Shown piece by piece: positions 1-8,982 of a stretch of 64,000 nt of DNA (positions are counted from its first letter, which is position 1; each line of letters starts with the position of its first letter). The notes under the pieces were generated by a model. That model worked only from the letters and a program-made list of their open reading frames with translations, was not told the origin of the DNA and did not search any database. Source of the stretch: Vibrio rarus (lineage in GTDB: Bacteria > Pseudomonadota > Gammaproteobacteria > Enterobacterales > Vibrionaceae); assembly GCF_024347075.1 (NCBI RefSeq), contig NZ_AP024901.1:496001-560000 (forward strand), given 5' to 3'. Position numbers and translations under genes: made by a program.

Positions 1-924
1 TAAAGCAAAAAACAGGTGGTCAATCACATATAAAGCGGCAGCCCAATGGGCAGATTTCACCACCGCATAACCCACAAACACACACACTAATCCTATGTAT
101 TCAAACATCATCGATTTTCGTTCACCGATTTTACCGATAAAACGGCCAATTTTTTTTGCAAATAGGAAGTTGAACGTATAGTTAATTAAAAACAACAACG
201 CAATATCCGCTGCGGAATAACCAAACTTTTCGACCATCAAAAATCCAGCAAAGACGGTAAATATCTGCCGACGCGCACCACTCATAAAGGTCAAGGCATA
301 GTAGAGCCAATAACGTTTTCTAAGTACTAGCTTTTTGGTTTGCACAGTATCGCTTTTAAACTGAGGAAAACACAGCGCCATCACGGCCACCAGCACTATG
401 GCAGTGCCGCCCGTTATGGCATACACCAACGAATAGTCCAATTTCAGCACTTGTAGCATGATCCACAAAGCGCCATAGGTGATCAAAGACGCCAATGCGC
501 CCACCGCAATTAACTTGCCAAGCATTTCTGGGGCTTCTTCTTTCGTTAACCACTGTAACGACAAAGATTGCTTGAGGGTTTCAAAATAGTGAAATCCGCT
601 GGACATCAATAAGGTGGTCAATAATAAGCCCGTTAGACTCGGGAAAAATCCGGTCAATAACGTGCCTAAGCCCAGCATCACTAAAGAGATCAGCATAAAT
701 TTTTGCTCTTTAATGAACAAAAGCACAAACACCACGCTAAATGCTAAAAAACCCGGAATTTCGCGAACACTCTGCAACAAGCCTATATCAGCGCCATCAA
801 AATGGGCTTTCTCAATCACAAAATTATTTAATAGTGCCATCCAACTGGCAAACGCAACGGGCACAACAATCGAGATCAGAATTAAAAAATTCTGCGGGGT
901 TTGCCATGATTTACCTTGTGTCAC
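1..924 (-). CDS. MFS transporter (3' end beyond the window)
   Basis: The minus-strand frame stays open from a GTG at 924 to the window edge, about 308 codons. The protein has repeated hydrophobic segments separated by short basic loops, as in major facilitator permeases. The start GTG overlaps the stop of the Kef-type antiporter by 4 bases, which indicates translational coupling in one operon with it and the oxidoreductase upstream. The substrate cannot be read from the sequence. The C-terminal helices are missing only because the window ends. The family call is from hydropathy and general pattern, so a specific role is not claimed. Confidence 0.7.
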   Translation of the reverse strand, partial: MTQGKSWQTPQNFLILISIVVPVAFASWMALLNNFVIEKAHFDGADIGLLQSVREIPGFLAFSVVFVLLFIKEQKFMLISLVMLGLGTLLTGFFPSLTGLLLTTLLMSSGFHYFETLKQSLSLQWLTKEEAPEMLGKLIAVGALASLITYGALWIMLQVLKLDYSLVYAITGGTAIVLVAVMALCFPQFKSDTVQTKKLVLRKRYWLYYALTFMSGARRQIFTVFAGFLMVEKFGYSAADIALLFLINYTFNFLFAKKIGRFIGKIGERKSMMFEYIGLVCVFVGYAVVKSAHWAAALYVIDHLFFAL

Positions 925-2849
925 TGCTCATTATCCTCAAATTGGTCTGCGTATCCCTTAGGCGGAGGTGTCCAGCCGCGCTCGGATCGCGAATTACTGT
1001 CATGGCGTTCGGAGCTCATGGCATCTCGAATTTTATCTTCTAACTCGATAAACAATTTAATAAAGTTATTATCAAATCGCTCACTTTCAGAATCGTCCAA
1101 CCAAGCATTATACAAACTATCTGAACTCTGTTTCTCTACGTAAATATAAGAATGACGTTGTTGTTCAATTTGAAAGGGATGAAAACCCATACAATGCAAA
1201 GCCACCGTTCCAACCTCAAGGGCAGAATGGAATGTCTCACTTTCTATATGATGTGCTCCCGCTTGACGCAATTGATAGATGTGGCCACGATCAAAGGCAC
1301 GAGCAATCACTTTTACTTGTGGGTAGGTATGCCTGACGTATTTAACCATCTCCAATGAGGCTTCTTGGTTATCGATGGCGACAATGAGCGCTTTTGCTTT
1401 GTCTATGCCTGCCGTATGCAGTAAATCTGGCTTGGTGGCATCCCCAAAAAAGGTTTTTGTGCCTATTTTGCGTAAATTTTCCACTTGCGTAGCTTGGTGA
1501 TCCAGTACTACGGTTTTCACGCCATTATTCACCAATAATCGGTTAACGATTTGTCCAAACCGGCCCACCCCTGCGATGATAACGGTCCCTTGTTCATCAA
1601 TGACATCCGCTTCTGTGGTGGCATTATTTTGCTTTTCATAGTGAGGCACAATGACCTTATCGAATAAGATAAACAGCCCCGGAGTTAAAAACATAGACAA
1701 GGCAACCACTAGGGATAAGATTGTGGCAATGTCACTGGGTAGCACATTGTTTTGCACCGTAAAACTTAGCAACACAAAGCCAAACTCCCCGGCTTGAGCC
1801 AAACTGAGAGCAAACAACCAACGATTGGTGCCTTTTATTTTAAAACAGATGGCCAGACACCACAGCACTACGCCTTTAAGCAACATTAAACCCAGTGTCA
1901 GCCCAATAATCAGTAGCAGTTGATGAGACAAAATACTGAAATCGATTCCCGCGCCAACCGTAATAAAAAACAATCCTAATAATAAGCCTTTAAACGGCTC
2001 AATATTGGATTCAAGCTCATGTCGAAACTCGCTGTTTGCAAGCACCACGCCCGCTAAAAAGGTGCCTAATGCAGGAGATAACCCTACCAACCCCATCAAC
2101 GCGGCAATACCAATAACCAACATCAATGCCGTTGCAGTAAAGATCTCACGTAAGCCTGAAGCGGCCACAAAGCGAAATAGAGGACGACTGGCATAATGCC
2201 CACCTACGACCACCACAGCAATGGAAGCGGTAATTACTAAACCATATGCCCAACCGGGTAAGCCTGCCACTAAACTCAATGGTGGATGGTGTTCACTGTG
2301 CTCGGTCACCGCCCATTGCGCTTGCTCAATTAATTCTGGTAGGGCCAATAACGGTATAAAGGCCAACATCGGAATAACGGCAATGTCTTGAAACAGCAAT
2401 ACAGAAAAAGCGTTTTGCCCTCCTTGAGTTTTACTCAATCCTTTTTCATTGAAAGTTTGTAGCACAATGGCCGTGGAGGAGAGAGAAAATATCAAGCCTA
2501 TCGCCAAGGCCACCTGCCATTGCACCGCGCAAGCGTAGGCTATGCCCATCACTATGCTGGCCGTACCCAGCACCTGAAATCCCCCGAGCCCCAACAAACG
2601 GTTGCGCATCCCCCATAACATCTTAGGTTCCAGTTCAAGGCCCACTAAAAACAGCATCATCACCACACCAAACTCAGCAAAGTGTTGTATGGTGGTGGTT
2701 TCCTCCCCAACCAAGCCCGTCACCGGTCCAATGATCACTCCGGCAATCAAATACCCCAGTACCGACCCTAAGCCAAGACGCTTGGCAATGGGCACGGCAA
2801 TCACCGCCGCCACTAAATAGATGAAGGCTTGTAAAAAGTAGTCGGTCAT
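921..2849 (-). CDS. KefB/KefC-type K+/H+ antiporter (CPA2 family)
   Basis: This 642-aa inner-membrane protein has about 12 hydrophobic segments in residues 1-390, then a TrkA-N/RCK nucleotide-binding domain starting near residue 420 (Rossmann motif AGVGRFGQ). This is the architecture of glutathione-gated potassium efflux systems KefB and KefC, which protect against electrophiles by acidifying the cytoplasm. A charged C-terminal tail follows the RCK domain. The ATG is preceded by GGAG at 7 bases. An ancillary quinone-oxidoreductase-like gene lies 35 bases upstream, as in kefGB and kefFC pairs. Whether it is KefB, KefC or a YbaL-like relative cannot be settled here. Confidence 0.85.
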   Translation of the reverse strand: MTDYFLQAFIYLVAAVIAVPIAKRLGLGSVLGYLIAGVIIGPVTGLVGEETTTIQHFAEFGVVMMLFLVGLELEPKMLWGMRNRLLGLGGFQVLGTASIVMGIAYACAVQWQVALAIGLIFSLSSTAIVLQTFNEKGLSKTQGGQNAFSVLLFQDIAVIPMLAFIPLLALPELIEQAQWAVTEHSEHHPPLSLVAGLPGWAYGLVITASIAVVVVGGHYASRPLFRFVAASGLREIFTATALMLVIGIAALMGLVGLSPALGTFLAGVVLANSEFRHELESNIEPFKGLLLGLFFITVGAGIDFSILSHQLLLIIGLTLGLMLLKGVVLWCLAICFKIKGTNRWLFALSLAQAGEFGFVLLSFTVQNNVLPSDIATILSLVVALSMFLTPGLFILFDKVIVPHYEKQNNATTEADVIDEQGTVIIAGVGRFGQIVNRLLVNNGVKTVVLDHQATQVENLRKIGTKTFFGDATKPDLLHTAGIDKAKALIVAIDNQEASLEMVKYVRHTYPQVKVIARAFDRGHIYQLRQAGAHHIESETFHSALEVGTVALHCMGFHPFQIEQQRHSYIYVEKQSSDSLYNAWLDDSESERFDNNFIKLFIELEDKIRDAMSSERHDSNSRSERGWTPPPKGYADQFEDNEQ

Positions 2850-2884
2850 TGCAATGCTCCGTAGTTAAGACTGTTCATGCTCTG

Positions 2885-3529
2885 CTATTGAGGCAATATT
2901 GCGGATAAATTACCGCTTAATTGTGGTAACGATTGCGCCAATTGAGTATCGACCTTATCCGCGACGATGCCGTGCAACAGAGCCTCCCAATGTTGTAAAT
3001 GCACCGTAAGGCGTCCTTGCTCTATGGCGGTACGTGAATTAAACAGCACAAAAGGGGCCCAAAACTGCAAGCCCGTTAAGGCCGCGGTTTGTTCAATTGG
3101 ATGCAAAAGCTCTCGAATGGTGAAGTGGTTATAACCCTGACTTTGATACGCCTCTTCTCGCCCTCCGGCGGTAATGGCGCATAAAAAAGATTTACCGTGT
3201 AAAGCGCACCCTTCATGCCCATAAGCAAATCCATATTCCAGTACTAAATCTTGCCACTCTTTTAAAATTGCCGGGGTGGAATACCAATACAGAGGAAACT
3301 GAAAAATAATGACGTCATGGTCCATCAGTCTTTGTTGCTCTCTATCAATATCGATGTTGAATTTAGGGTAATCATGGTAGAGATCCACACAGGTAACCCC
3401 TGCGATGCTCTTTGCCACATCAAACAACTGACCGTTCACCTCTGAGCGAGATTGAGAAGGATGGGCAAATAACAGCAATACCCGTTTAGCAACACCCTTC
3501 ATTACTGGGTAGTCGGTTTCGTCACTCAT
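2885..3529 (-). CDS. KefF/KefG-type ancillary NAD(P)H oxidoreductase
   Basis: A flavodoxin-fold protein of about 214 aa with the start LLLFAHPSQSRSEVN and the motif FPLYWYSTPAILKEW, both typical of the NQO1/KefF/KefG family. These soluble flavoproteins bind the cytoplasmic domain of Kef channels and are needed for full activity. The start at 3529 is preferred to the upstream GTG at 3541 because GAGG lies just upstream of that ATG. It is the first gene of a three-gene minus-strand run with the Kef antiporter and the MFS permease. Confidence 0.85.
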   Translation of the reverse strand: MSDETDYPVMKGVAKRVLLLFAHPSQSRSEVNGQLFDVAKSIAGVTCVDLYHDYPKFNIDIDREQQRLMDHDVIIFQFPLYWYSTPAILKEWQDLVLEYGFAYGHEGCALHGKSFLCAITAGGREEAYQSQGYNHFTIRELLHPIEQTAALTGLQFWAPFVLFNSRTAIEQGRLTVHLQHWEALLHGIVADKVDTQLAQSLPQLSGNLSAILPQ

Positions 3530-3781
3530 AATACGCCTCACTGCATCACGGTTAATTTGTTAAAATTAATAGTAAAATCAGGAATAAACAAGCTTGGTCG
3601 AAAAAGATAAAACCGCATAAACAGTGACTCAGTTCAAGCATTCGACTCAATATGGGTTAGTTACGCCATAGAATTGTTATATTTGTTGAATATTTGTATG
3701 CAAAAGTTCGCTATTTCTCGTGCGCACATTGAAAATAGCGTCCCTGCTCTTAATTTGATTTATTGTCTACAAGGAGTCGCA

Positions 3782-5230
3782 GTGAAATCTTTCTCGTCTA
3801 TGGTTGGCTTGATGCTAATCACCTTATTGCTATCCCCTGTGGCACTGGCGTCTTCCTCACATTCCAATGTAAGCATGCCCGATTTTACCCAATCTGGCGT
3901 GGGCTATGCCGCTGTGATTATTTTTGTATTGGCCTACTGCTTGGTCATGGGAGAAGAGGTGCTAAAACTTCGAAAATCCAAACCGGTGCTGTTAGCCGCC
4001 GGACTTATCTGGATCTTGATTGGCTTTAGTTTTCAGCGCCTCGGACACATAGATCTTGCTAAGTCAGCCTTAGATCATAACCTGTTAGAATATTCAGAGT
4101 TATTGCTGTTTTTGCTGGTCGCCATGACCTATATCAACGCCATGGAAGAGCGACGTCTATTTGATGCACTGCAAGCATGGATGGTAGGTAAAGGCTTTAA
4201 TCTGCGTTCACTGTTTTGGATTACCGGTATTTTATCGTTCTTTATTTCTCCCATTGCCGACAACCTGACAACGGCGCTACTCATGTGTGCTGTGGTAATG
4301 AAAGTGGGTGGCTCAAACATAAAGTTTATTAACTTAGCCTGTGTCAATATCGTCATCGCCGCCAACGCCGGCGGAGCATTCAGCCCGTTTGGTGACATTA
4401 CGACACTGATGGTATGGCAGGCAGGGCATGTCCAATTTATGGAATTCTTGACGCTCTTTACCCCATCGGTGGTGAACTATATTGTACCGGCAATGATCAT
4501 GGCGCTATTTGTGCCGAAAACCAACCCAGACGCGGTACATGAACACGTTGAGCTCAAACGCGGCGCGCGTAGAATTGTTTGCTTGTTCATTCTTACCATC
4601 GCCACCGCCGTGGGCTTCCATGGATTACTGCACTTCCCGCCAGTTATCGGCATGATGATGGGTCTTGCATACCTGCAATTTTTTGGATTTTATCTGCGCA
4701 AAACCCTGCCGACCTCTTTGGCGAAGAAAAGAGCTCGAGCAGAAGCAGAGGACGATAAAAAAGCCCTTAAACGTTTAGGCTCTGTGGTGCCTTTTGATGT
4801 ATTTAGACGTGTCTCCCATGCCGAGTGGGATACGCTGTTGTTCTTCTACGGCGTTGTTATGTGCGTTGGGGGGTTAAGTTTATTAGGCTACCTGGGGCTC
4901 GTATCTGAAATTATGTACACCCAGTGGGATCCTATTTGGGCCAACGTTATGGTGGGCGTACTCTCCGCACTAGTAGACAACATCCCGGTGATGTTCGCCA
5001 TTTTGACCATGCAGCCGGAACTCTCTATGGGGAACTGGTTATTAGTCACTTTAACCGCCGGTGTTGGGGGCAGTTTATTGTCTATTGGCTCTGCGGCAGG
5101 TGTGGCGTTAATGGGCGCCGCCCATGGTAAATACACCTTCTTTGGTCATCTAAAATGGATGCCGGTGATTGCACTCGGCTACGCAGCCAGTATCGTCACG
5201 CACCTTTGGATTAACGGACACCTATTCTAA
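3782..5230 (+). CDS. nhaD: Na+/H+ antiporter NhaD
   Basis: An integral membrane protein of 482 aa with a hydrophobic, signal-like N-terminus followed by many membrane segments. The stretches ISPIADNLTTALLMCAV and ANAGGAFSPFGDITTLMVW are hallmarks of the NhaD branch of the ion-transporter superfamily, in which the acidic residues within the membrane carry Na+/Li+ exchange. NhaD pumps sodium out at alkaline pH and is common in marine and halotolerant bacteria. A longer frame opens at 3674, but the GTG at 3782 has GGAG at 6 bases and gives a normal N-terminus, so it was chosen. Confidence 0.88.
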   Translation: MKSFSSMVGLMLITLLLSPVALASSSHSNVSMPDFTQSGVGYAAVIIFVLAYCLVMGEEVLKLRKSKPVLLAAGLIWILIGFSFQRLGHIDLAKSALDHNLLEYSELLLFLLVAMTYINAMEERRLFDALQAWMVGKGFNLRSLFWITGILSFFISPIADNLTTALLMCAVVMKVGGSNIKFINLACVNIVIAANAGGAFSPFGDITTLMVWQAGHVQFMEFLTLFTPSVVNYIVPAMIMALFVPKTNPDAVHEHVELKRGARRIVCLFILTIATAVGFHGLLHFPPVIGMMMGLAYLQFFGFYLRKTLPTSLAKKRARAEAEDDKKALKRLGSVVPFDVFRRVSHAEWDTLLFFYGVVMCVGGLSLLGYLGLVSEIMYTQWDPIWANVMVGVLSALVDNIPVMFAILTMQPELSMGNWLLVTLTAGVGGSLLSIGSAAGVALMGAAHGKYTFFGHLKWMPVIALGYAASIVTHLWINGHLF

Positions 5231-5244
5231 AATCGTCGTGAAAA

Positions 5245-5258
5245 TTGATTTAAATCAA
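5245..5258. promoter_or_regulatory. perfect FNR box upstream of the M20 peptidase
   Basis: The sequence TTGATTTAAATCAA matches the FNR consensus TTGAT-N4-ATCAA at every position. It lies about 60 bases before the peptidase start and just after the nhaD stop, in a position suitable for anaerobic activation. Inference: the peptidase is induced when oxygen is low, as known for pepT in Salmonella. Confidence 0.65.
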
Positions 5259-5318
5259 CAAAATGTGGCACGCGATATGTGTAACTAGCTGCATTATAAA
5301 TCAATATGAAGTAGACAC

Positions 5319-6425
5319 ATGACACAGATAGATCAACATCGTTTAGTCGATAACTTTATACACTTAGTAAAAATTGATAGCGAATCGGGTAACGAGAGAA
5401 ACGTCGCCATCGACATTGAATCCCAACTGCAGCAGTTGGGGTTTGATGTGGAGCGCTTAGCGGTTCCTGACTCTTTATCTAATGGCTTTAATATTTACGC
5501 CAAGTTACCCGGCACTTTAGACGGTAGTGTTGTACTGAGTTGTCATATGGACACCGTCACCCCGGGCAATGGTATTACACCGGTGATCCATGATGGCATT
5601 ATCACTTCCCAAGGAGAGACGATTCTCGGTGGCGATGATAAATCCGGTATTGCGGCCATTATTGAAGCGGTGCACACCCTTAAAAACAATGCCCTCCCTC
5701 ACAAAACCATTGAAATTGCCTTCACTGTCTTTGAAGAAGGAGGCTTAAAGGGCTCAAAACTGTTTGATTGCACTAAAATCGAATCTAAAACAGGTATCGT
5801 ACTCGACTCTGGTGGCCCCATCGGCACTATCATTGCAGTCGCGCCCGGACAACAAAACCTAAAAGTCACCATTACCGGCAAACCTGCGCACGCAGGCTTG
5901 GCCCCAGAGCAAGGCATTAACGCCCTAACGGTGGCCGCAGACGCTATCTCCAATATGAAACTATCGCGCATCGACGCTGAAACCACAGCCAATATTGGTG
6001 TGGTCAAAGGTGGCCAAGCCACCAATATTGTCATGCCAAGTCTTTATCTTGAAGCAGAAGCCCGCTCTTTAGACGAAACAAAATTGGCCGAGCAAGCCGC
6101 TCACATGGTGGCCACTTTTGAAGCGGCCGCAGAAAAACATGGTGCGCAGATTCATATCGAATCCTCTCGCGCCTATAACCCGTTTCAAATCGACGAATCT
6201 CATCCGCATATTCAATCCGTGAAGAACGTCTTTACTGAATTAGATATCCAACCCATCGTCACCTCAACCGGAGGCGGCAGTGATGCAAATGTCTTTGCCG
6301 AAAAAGGGCTGACTATCGTCAACCTATCCACTGGCATGGCTAAGGTACACACCACAGAAGAGTACATTGCCATTGACGACATGCGTAAAATCAGTCAAGT
6401 GTTGGTGGGGTATTTAGGGGCGTAA
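5319..6425 (+). CDS. M20-family metallopeptidase, PepT-like
   Basis: A cytosolic zinc peptidase of 368 aa. The metal-binding and catalytic motifs are in order: SCHMDTV near residue 74, GGDDKSG near 108, EEGG near 141, and a C-terminal HTTEEY. The dimerisation domain with the GKPAHAG motif lies between. This pattern fits the PepT-like branch of M20/M25/M40 peptidases that trim tri- or dipeptides. It is shorter than classic PepT (about 408 aa), so it is more likely a PepT2-type relative. It stands alone, with an FNR box upstream and a hairpin directly downstream. Confidence 0.8.
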   Translation: MTQIDQHRLVDNFIHLVKIDSESGNERNVAIDIESQLQQLGFDVERLAVPDSLSNGFNIYAKLPGTLDGSVVLSCHMDTVTPGNGITPVIHDGIITSQGETILGGDDKSGIAAIIEAVHTLKNNALPHKTIEIAFTVFEEGGLKGSKLFDCTKIESKTGIVLDSGGPIGTIIAVAPGQQNLKVTITGKPAHAGLAPEQGINALTVAADAISNMKLSRIDAETTANIGVVKGGQATNIVMPSLYLEAEARSLDETKLAEQAAHMVATFEAAAEKHGAQIHIESSRAYNPFQIDESHPHIQSVKNVFTELDIQPIVTSTGGGSDANVFAEKGLTIVNLSTGMAKVHTTEEYIAIDDMRKISQVLVGYLGA

Positions 6426-6431
6426 ATAACC

Positions 6432-6449
6432 GAGGGGCCCTCGCCCCTC
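6432..6449 (+). terminator. hairpin after the M20 peptidase
   Basis: GAGGGGC and GCCCCTC form a 7-bp GC-rich stem with a 4-base loop, starting 7 bases after the stop and followed by a pyrimidine-rich run. It resembles a terminator with a poor U-tract. Confidence 0.5.
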
Positions 6450-6522
6450 TCTTCTCACTTCCCCCCATCTGGCATTTCCCTTACAATAGCCTACACATAC
6501 ATTAAGCATTAAATCTAACTCT

Positions 6523-7437
6523 ATGAATTACTTCATTAATTTCCTTAAGGGAATGGCTATGGGGGCCGCTGACGTCGTGCCTGGCGTTTCTGGTGGTACC
6601 ATTGCCTTTATTACTGGTATTTACGACACCTTGCTAGAAAGCATTCGACGGGTTAATCCTTCTCTTATACAAGTGATTCGTGAACGAGGTCTTAAAGGGG
6701 CTTTTGAGCATATTAATGGGCTGTTTTTGCTCTCCTTATTTGCGGGGATCTTTACCAGTTTGTTGACCTTAGCAAAGCTACTTTCTTGGTTGTTAGTCAC
6801 CCACCCTGTGCCATTGTGGTCTTTTTTCTTTGGCTTAATATTGGTCTCTGTTTGGCACATAATGCGACAAGTCCACTCCTTCTCATTGAGCCGCTGGTTA
6901 AGTCTTGCTCTGGGCGTCGCCTTGGCTTATGCCATTACGGTGCTAAACCCGCTGCATTTAGAGCCCACTGCCATCAATATCATGTTGTCCGGCGCTATCG
7001 CCATTTGTGCGATGATATTACCCGGTATTTCAGGAAGCTTTATTTTATTATTGATTGGCATGTACAGCCCTGTATTAGGCGCCTTAAAAGGACTTGATAT
7101 TGGTTTTCTGATCTTATTCATGGGCGGGTGCCTGTGCGGTTTGCTCAGTTTTTCGCACCTACTTTCTTGGTTGCTTAAGCGGTTTAGAGATGTCACCTTT
7201 ATGTTTTTGGTGGGATTAATGGTTGGCACATTGCCAAAAATTTGGCCTTGGAAACAAACGCTTACTTGGCGTGTCAACTCCAGTGGCGAACAAGTTCCAC
7301 TCCTTCAGCACAACCTTCTACCTCACAATTTTGAATTGATAACAGGGGCATCATCACAACTTGTGGTTGCTATTGTCATGATGTTACTTGCAATTGGTTT
7401 AGTATTAGCTTTGGAAAAATTCGCCGAAGATAAATAA
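6523..7437 (+). CDS. DUF368 membrane protein (PopT-type undecaprenyl-phosphate translocase)
   Basis: A polytopic membrane protein of 304 aa. The N-terminal motif GAADVVPGVSGGTIAF and the internal repeat MILPGISGSFILL are the two characteristic glycine-rich halves of DUF368. Members have been shown to recycle undecaprenyl phosphate across the inner membrane (PopT) and to matter for growth at alkaline pH. The stop codon overlaps the next start by one base, so it heads an operon with a small anchored protein, SCO and PCu(A)C. The combination of lipid-carrier recycling with copper handling is not an obvious pathway. Confidence 0.85.
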   Translation: MNYFINFLKGMAMGAADVVPGVSGGTIAFITGIYDTLLESIRRVNPSLIQVIRERGLKGAFEHINGLFLLSLFAGIFTSLLTLAKLLSWLLVTHPVPLWSFFFGLILVSVWHIMRQVHSFSLSRWLSLALGVALAYAITVLNPLHLEPTAINIMLSGAIAICAMILPGISGSFILLLIGMYSPVLGALKGLDIGFLILFMGGCLCGLLSFSHLLSWLLKRFRDVTFMFLVGLMVGTLPKIWPWKQTLTWRVNSSGEQVPLLQHNLLPHNFELITGASSQLVVAIVMMLLAIGLVLALEKFAEDK

Positions 7438-7862
7438 TGACCAAAATGATTAAAAGCCTAACCGTGCTCCTCGCTCTGGGTTTAGGCTTTTTTGCCAACG
7501 ACATCTACCACGCTCTGCAAACACCTACCGACCTTGACGCTACTCACTACTGTCAATTGTCAACGCAACCCTGCAACATCAACAATGCCACCATCACCAT
7601 AGCTGAAGATGTCGTTTCTCCCATGCAGCCCGTGGACATCCACGTTCAATGGCCTTCTCACCCGCAAGCACAAATCTGGGTCGAATTGGAAGGCAAAGAA
7701 ATGTCTATGGGTACCGCCAAATTTGTACTGGCCAAGCAAGACGACGGATCATTTGCCGGTCAGTTACTGTTGCCCGTTTGCCATAGTAACGCCATGACGT
7801 GGATTGGTTCTATCCGATCACAAAACGACGCGCTACCTATTTCAGTAAGGATGCAAAAATGA
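7437..7862 (+). CDS. small membrane-anchored exported protein of unknown function
   Basis: A 141-aa protein with one N-terminal hydrophobic segment (residues about 6-24) followed by a periplasmic-type domain with cysteines near residues 39, 44 and 115. Its start overlaps the DUF368 stop by one base and its stop overlaps the SCO start by four (ATGA), so the three are translated as a unit. The position before SCO and PCu(A)C suggests a role with cuproprotein assembly, perhaps like FixH-type helpers, but no family motif was recognised. Confidence 0.7.
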   Translation: MTKMIKSLTVLLALGLGFFANDIYHALQTPTDLDATHYCQLSTQPCNINNATITIAEDVVSPMQPVDIHVQWPSHPQAQIWVELEGKEMSMGTAKFVLAKQDDGSFAGQLLLPVCHSNAMTWIGSIRSQNDALPISVRMQK

Positions 7863-8464
7863 GTAGAAGCTGGATGCTTTCCCTAATCATTGCCGCAGGG
7901 TTAGGTTTTGGGGTCAAAGCCTTTATTGACAATCACAAGCAAAAACAAACCGCCCAACAAAACCACTATGCTAACCAGCCTATGGTCAGCGGAGTGAATG
8001 GACACACAGTGCCTTTGTTTAATGCCGATGATCCGCGCATCAACGTGGTTTATTTTGGTTTCACCCGTTGTCCCGATGTCTGCCCCACCTCTTTAGCGAT
8101 GCTTGGGGCGGCGCTCAACCAGTTACCTGAGGACACTTTACGCCAAATTCGTCCTATATTAGTGACCTTAGATCCACAAAGAGACTCAGGTGACGACGTT
8201 CATCAATACGCTCAATACTTCCACGATAATTTTGAAGGCTACCGAGCCGATCCCGCTACCCTAGAAGCGCTGGCGAATAAATATGGGGTCATTTATATCA
8301 AGACTGAATTGGAAGATTCTGCGCTGAAATACACCCTTGACCATAATTCTTATTTCTACTTTCTATCACCCAATGGAAGCGAGCTCGCTAAAGTCCCCCA
8401 TACTCTGACTCCGGCTCCTCTCATCCAAACTATAAACACCATAACTAAAGAGACCCGACTATGA
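7859..8464 (+). CDS. SCO1/SenC family copper chaperone
   Basis: A 201-aa thioredoxin-fold protein with an N-terminal membrane anchor. The copper-binding motif CPDVCPTS (C71, C75) and the distal His162 in TLDHNS are the three Cu ligands of SCO proteins. These act in the periplasm, delivering copper to or reducing the CuA site of cytochrome oxidases. A frame extends upstream to 7799, but the ATG at 7859 overlaps the preceding stop and gives the expected anchor. It is followed with 4-base overlap by a PCu(A)C chaperone, the usual partner. Confidence 0.9.
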   Translation: MSRSWMLSLIIAAGLGFGVKAFIDNHKQKQTAQQNHYANQPMVSGVNGHTVPLFNADDPRINVVYFGFTRCPDVCPTSLAMLGAALNQLPEDTLRQIRPILVTLDPQRDSGDDVHQYAQYFHDNFEGYRADPATLEALANKYGVIYIKTELEDSALKYTLDHNSYFYFLSPNGSELAKVPHTLTPAPLIQTINTITKETRL

Positions 8465-8898
8465 TCACCCGTTTTACTGCCTTAATCCTTGTTCTGCTGT
8501 CACCGTTTGTCTACGCGCATAATTTGATTGAAGTGTCCGATGCCTTTGCTAAGGAGACGCCACCCACCTCAACCACCAGCGCGATATTCCTCACCATTGA
8601 CAACCCAACGACACATGATCGTGCGCTTATTTCAGCCGTCACGCCTATGGCGCAAGTCACGGAATTACATACCCACGCCATGCAAGATGGCATCATGAAA
8701 ATGCGTAAGCTACAACGTATTAACGTGCCAGCCAAAAGCAAAACGGTCCTGAAACCCCATGGATTGCACGTCATGTTGTTTGGTCTCAAAGAACCTCTTA
8801 AAGAAGGGATGATTGTGCCACTGACCCTCACTTTTGATAGTGGCCGAGTGTTAAACCTCTCTGTACCGGTAAAAAAAATGAAGATGATGAAGCATTAA
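8461..8898 (+). CDS. PCu(A)C-type periplasmic copper chaperone (DUF461)
   Basis: A 145-aa secreted protein with a signal peptide ending in VYA. The copper-binding pattern of the family is visible as ELHTHAMQDGIMKMR followed by HGLHVML, giving His and Met ligands. It hands Cu(I) to SCO or directly to cytochrome oxidase. The start overlaps the SCO stop by 4 bases. The C-terminus ends in a Met/Lys/His-rich run (KKMKMMKH) that may add copper-binding capacity. Confidence 0.88.
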   Translation: MITRFTALILVLLSPFVYAHNLIEVSDAFAKETPPTSTTSAIFLTIDNPTTHDRALISAVTPMAQVTELHTHAMQDGIMKMRKLQRINVPAKSKTVLKPHGLHVMLFGLKEPLKEGMIVPLTLTFDSGRVLNLSVPVKKMKMMKH

Positions 8899-8931
8899 TC
8901 TGGCGATGGTCTCTCCCTGTTATCTTTTTGT

Positions 8932-8963
8932 CCGTAAACGCTGCCAATACTCAGCGTCTACGG
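8932..8963. terminator. hairpin between convergent genes
   Basis: CCGTAAACGCTG and CAGCGTCTACGG pair over 12 bases with one mismatch and an 8-base loop, between the convergent PCu(A)C and amylase genes. No clear T-tract follows on either strand, so terminator function is uncertain. Confidence 0.35.
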
Positions 8964-8982
8964 GCACAAGTAGCACTTGCAC

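Noticed and set aside
614..961. Plus-strand frame of 115 codons opposite the MFS gene
   Set aside because: It is antisense to a well-supported transporter frame and has no recognisable motif.
8932..8963. Hairpin between PCu(A)C and amylase, considered as a small RNA
   Set aside because: No promoter-like sequence or T-run was seen; listed only as a weak terminator candidate.
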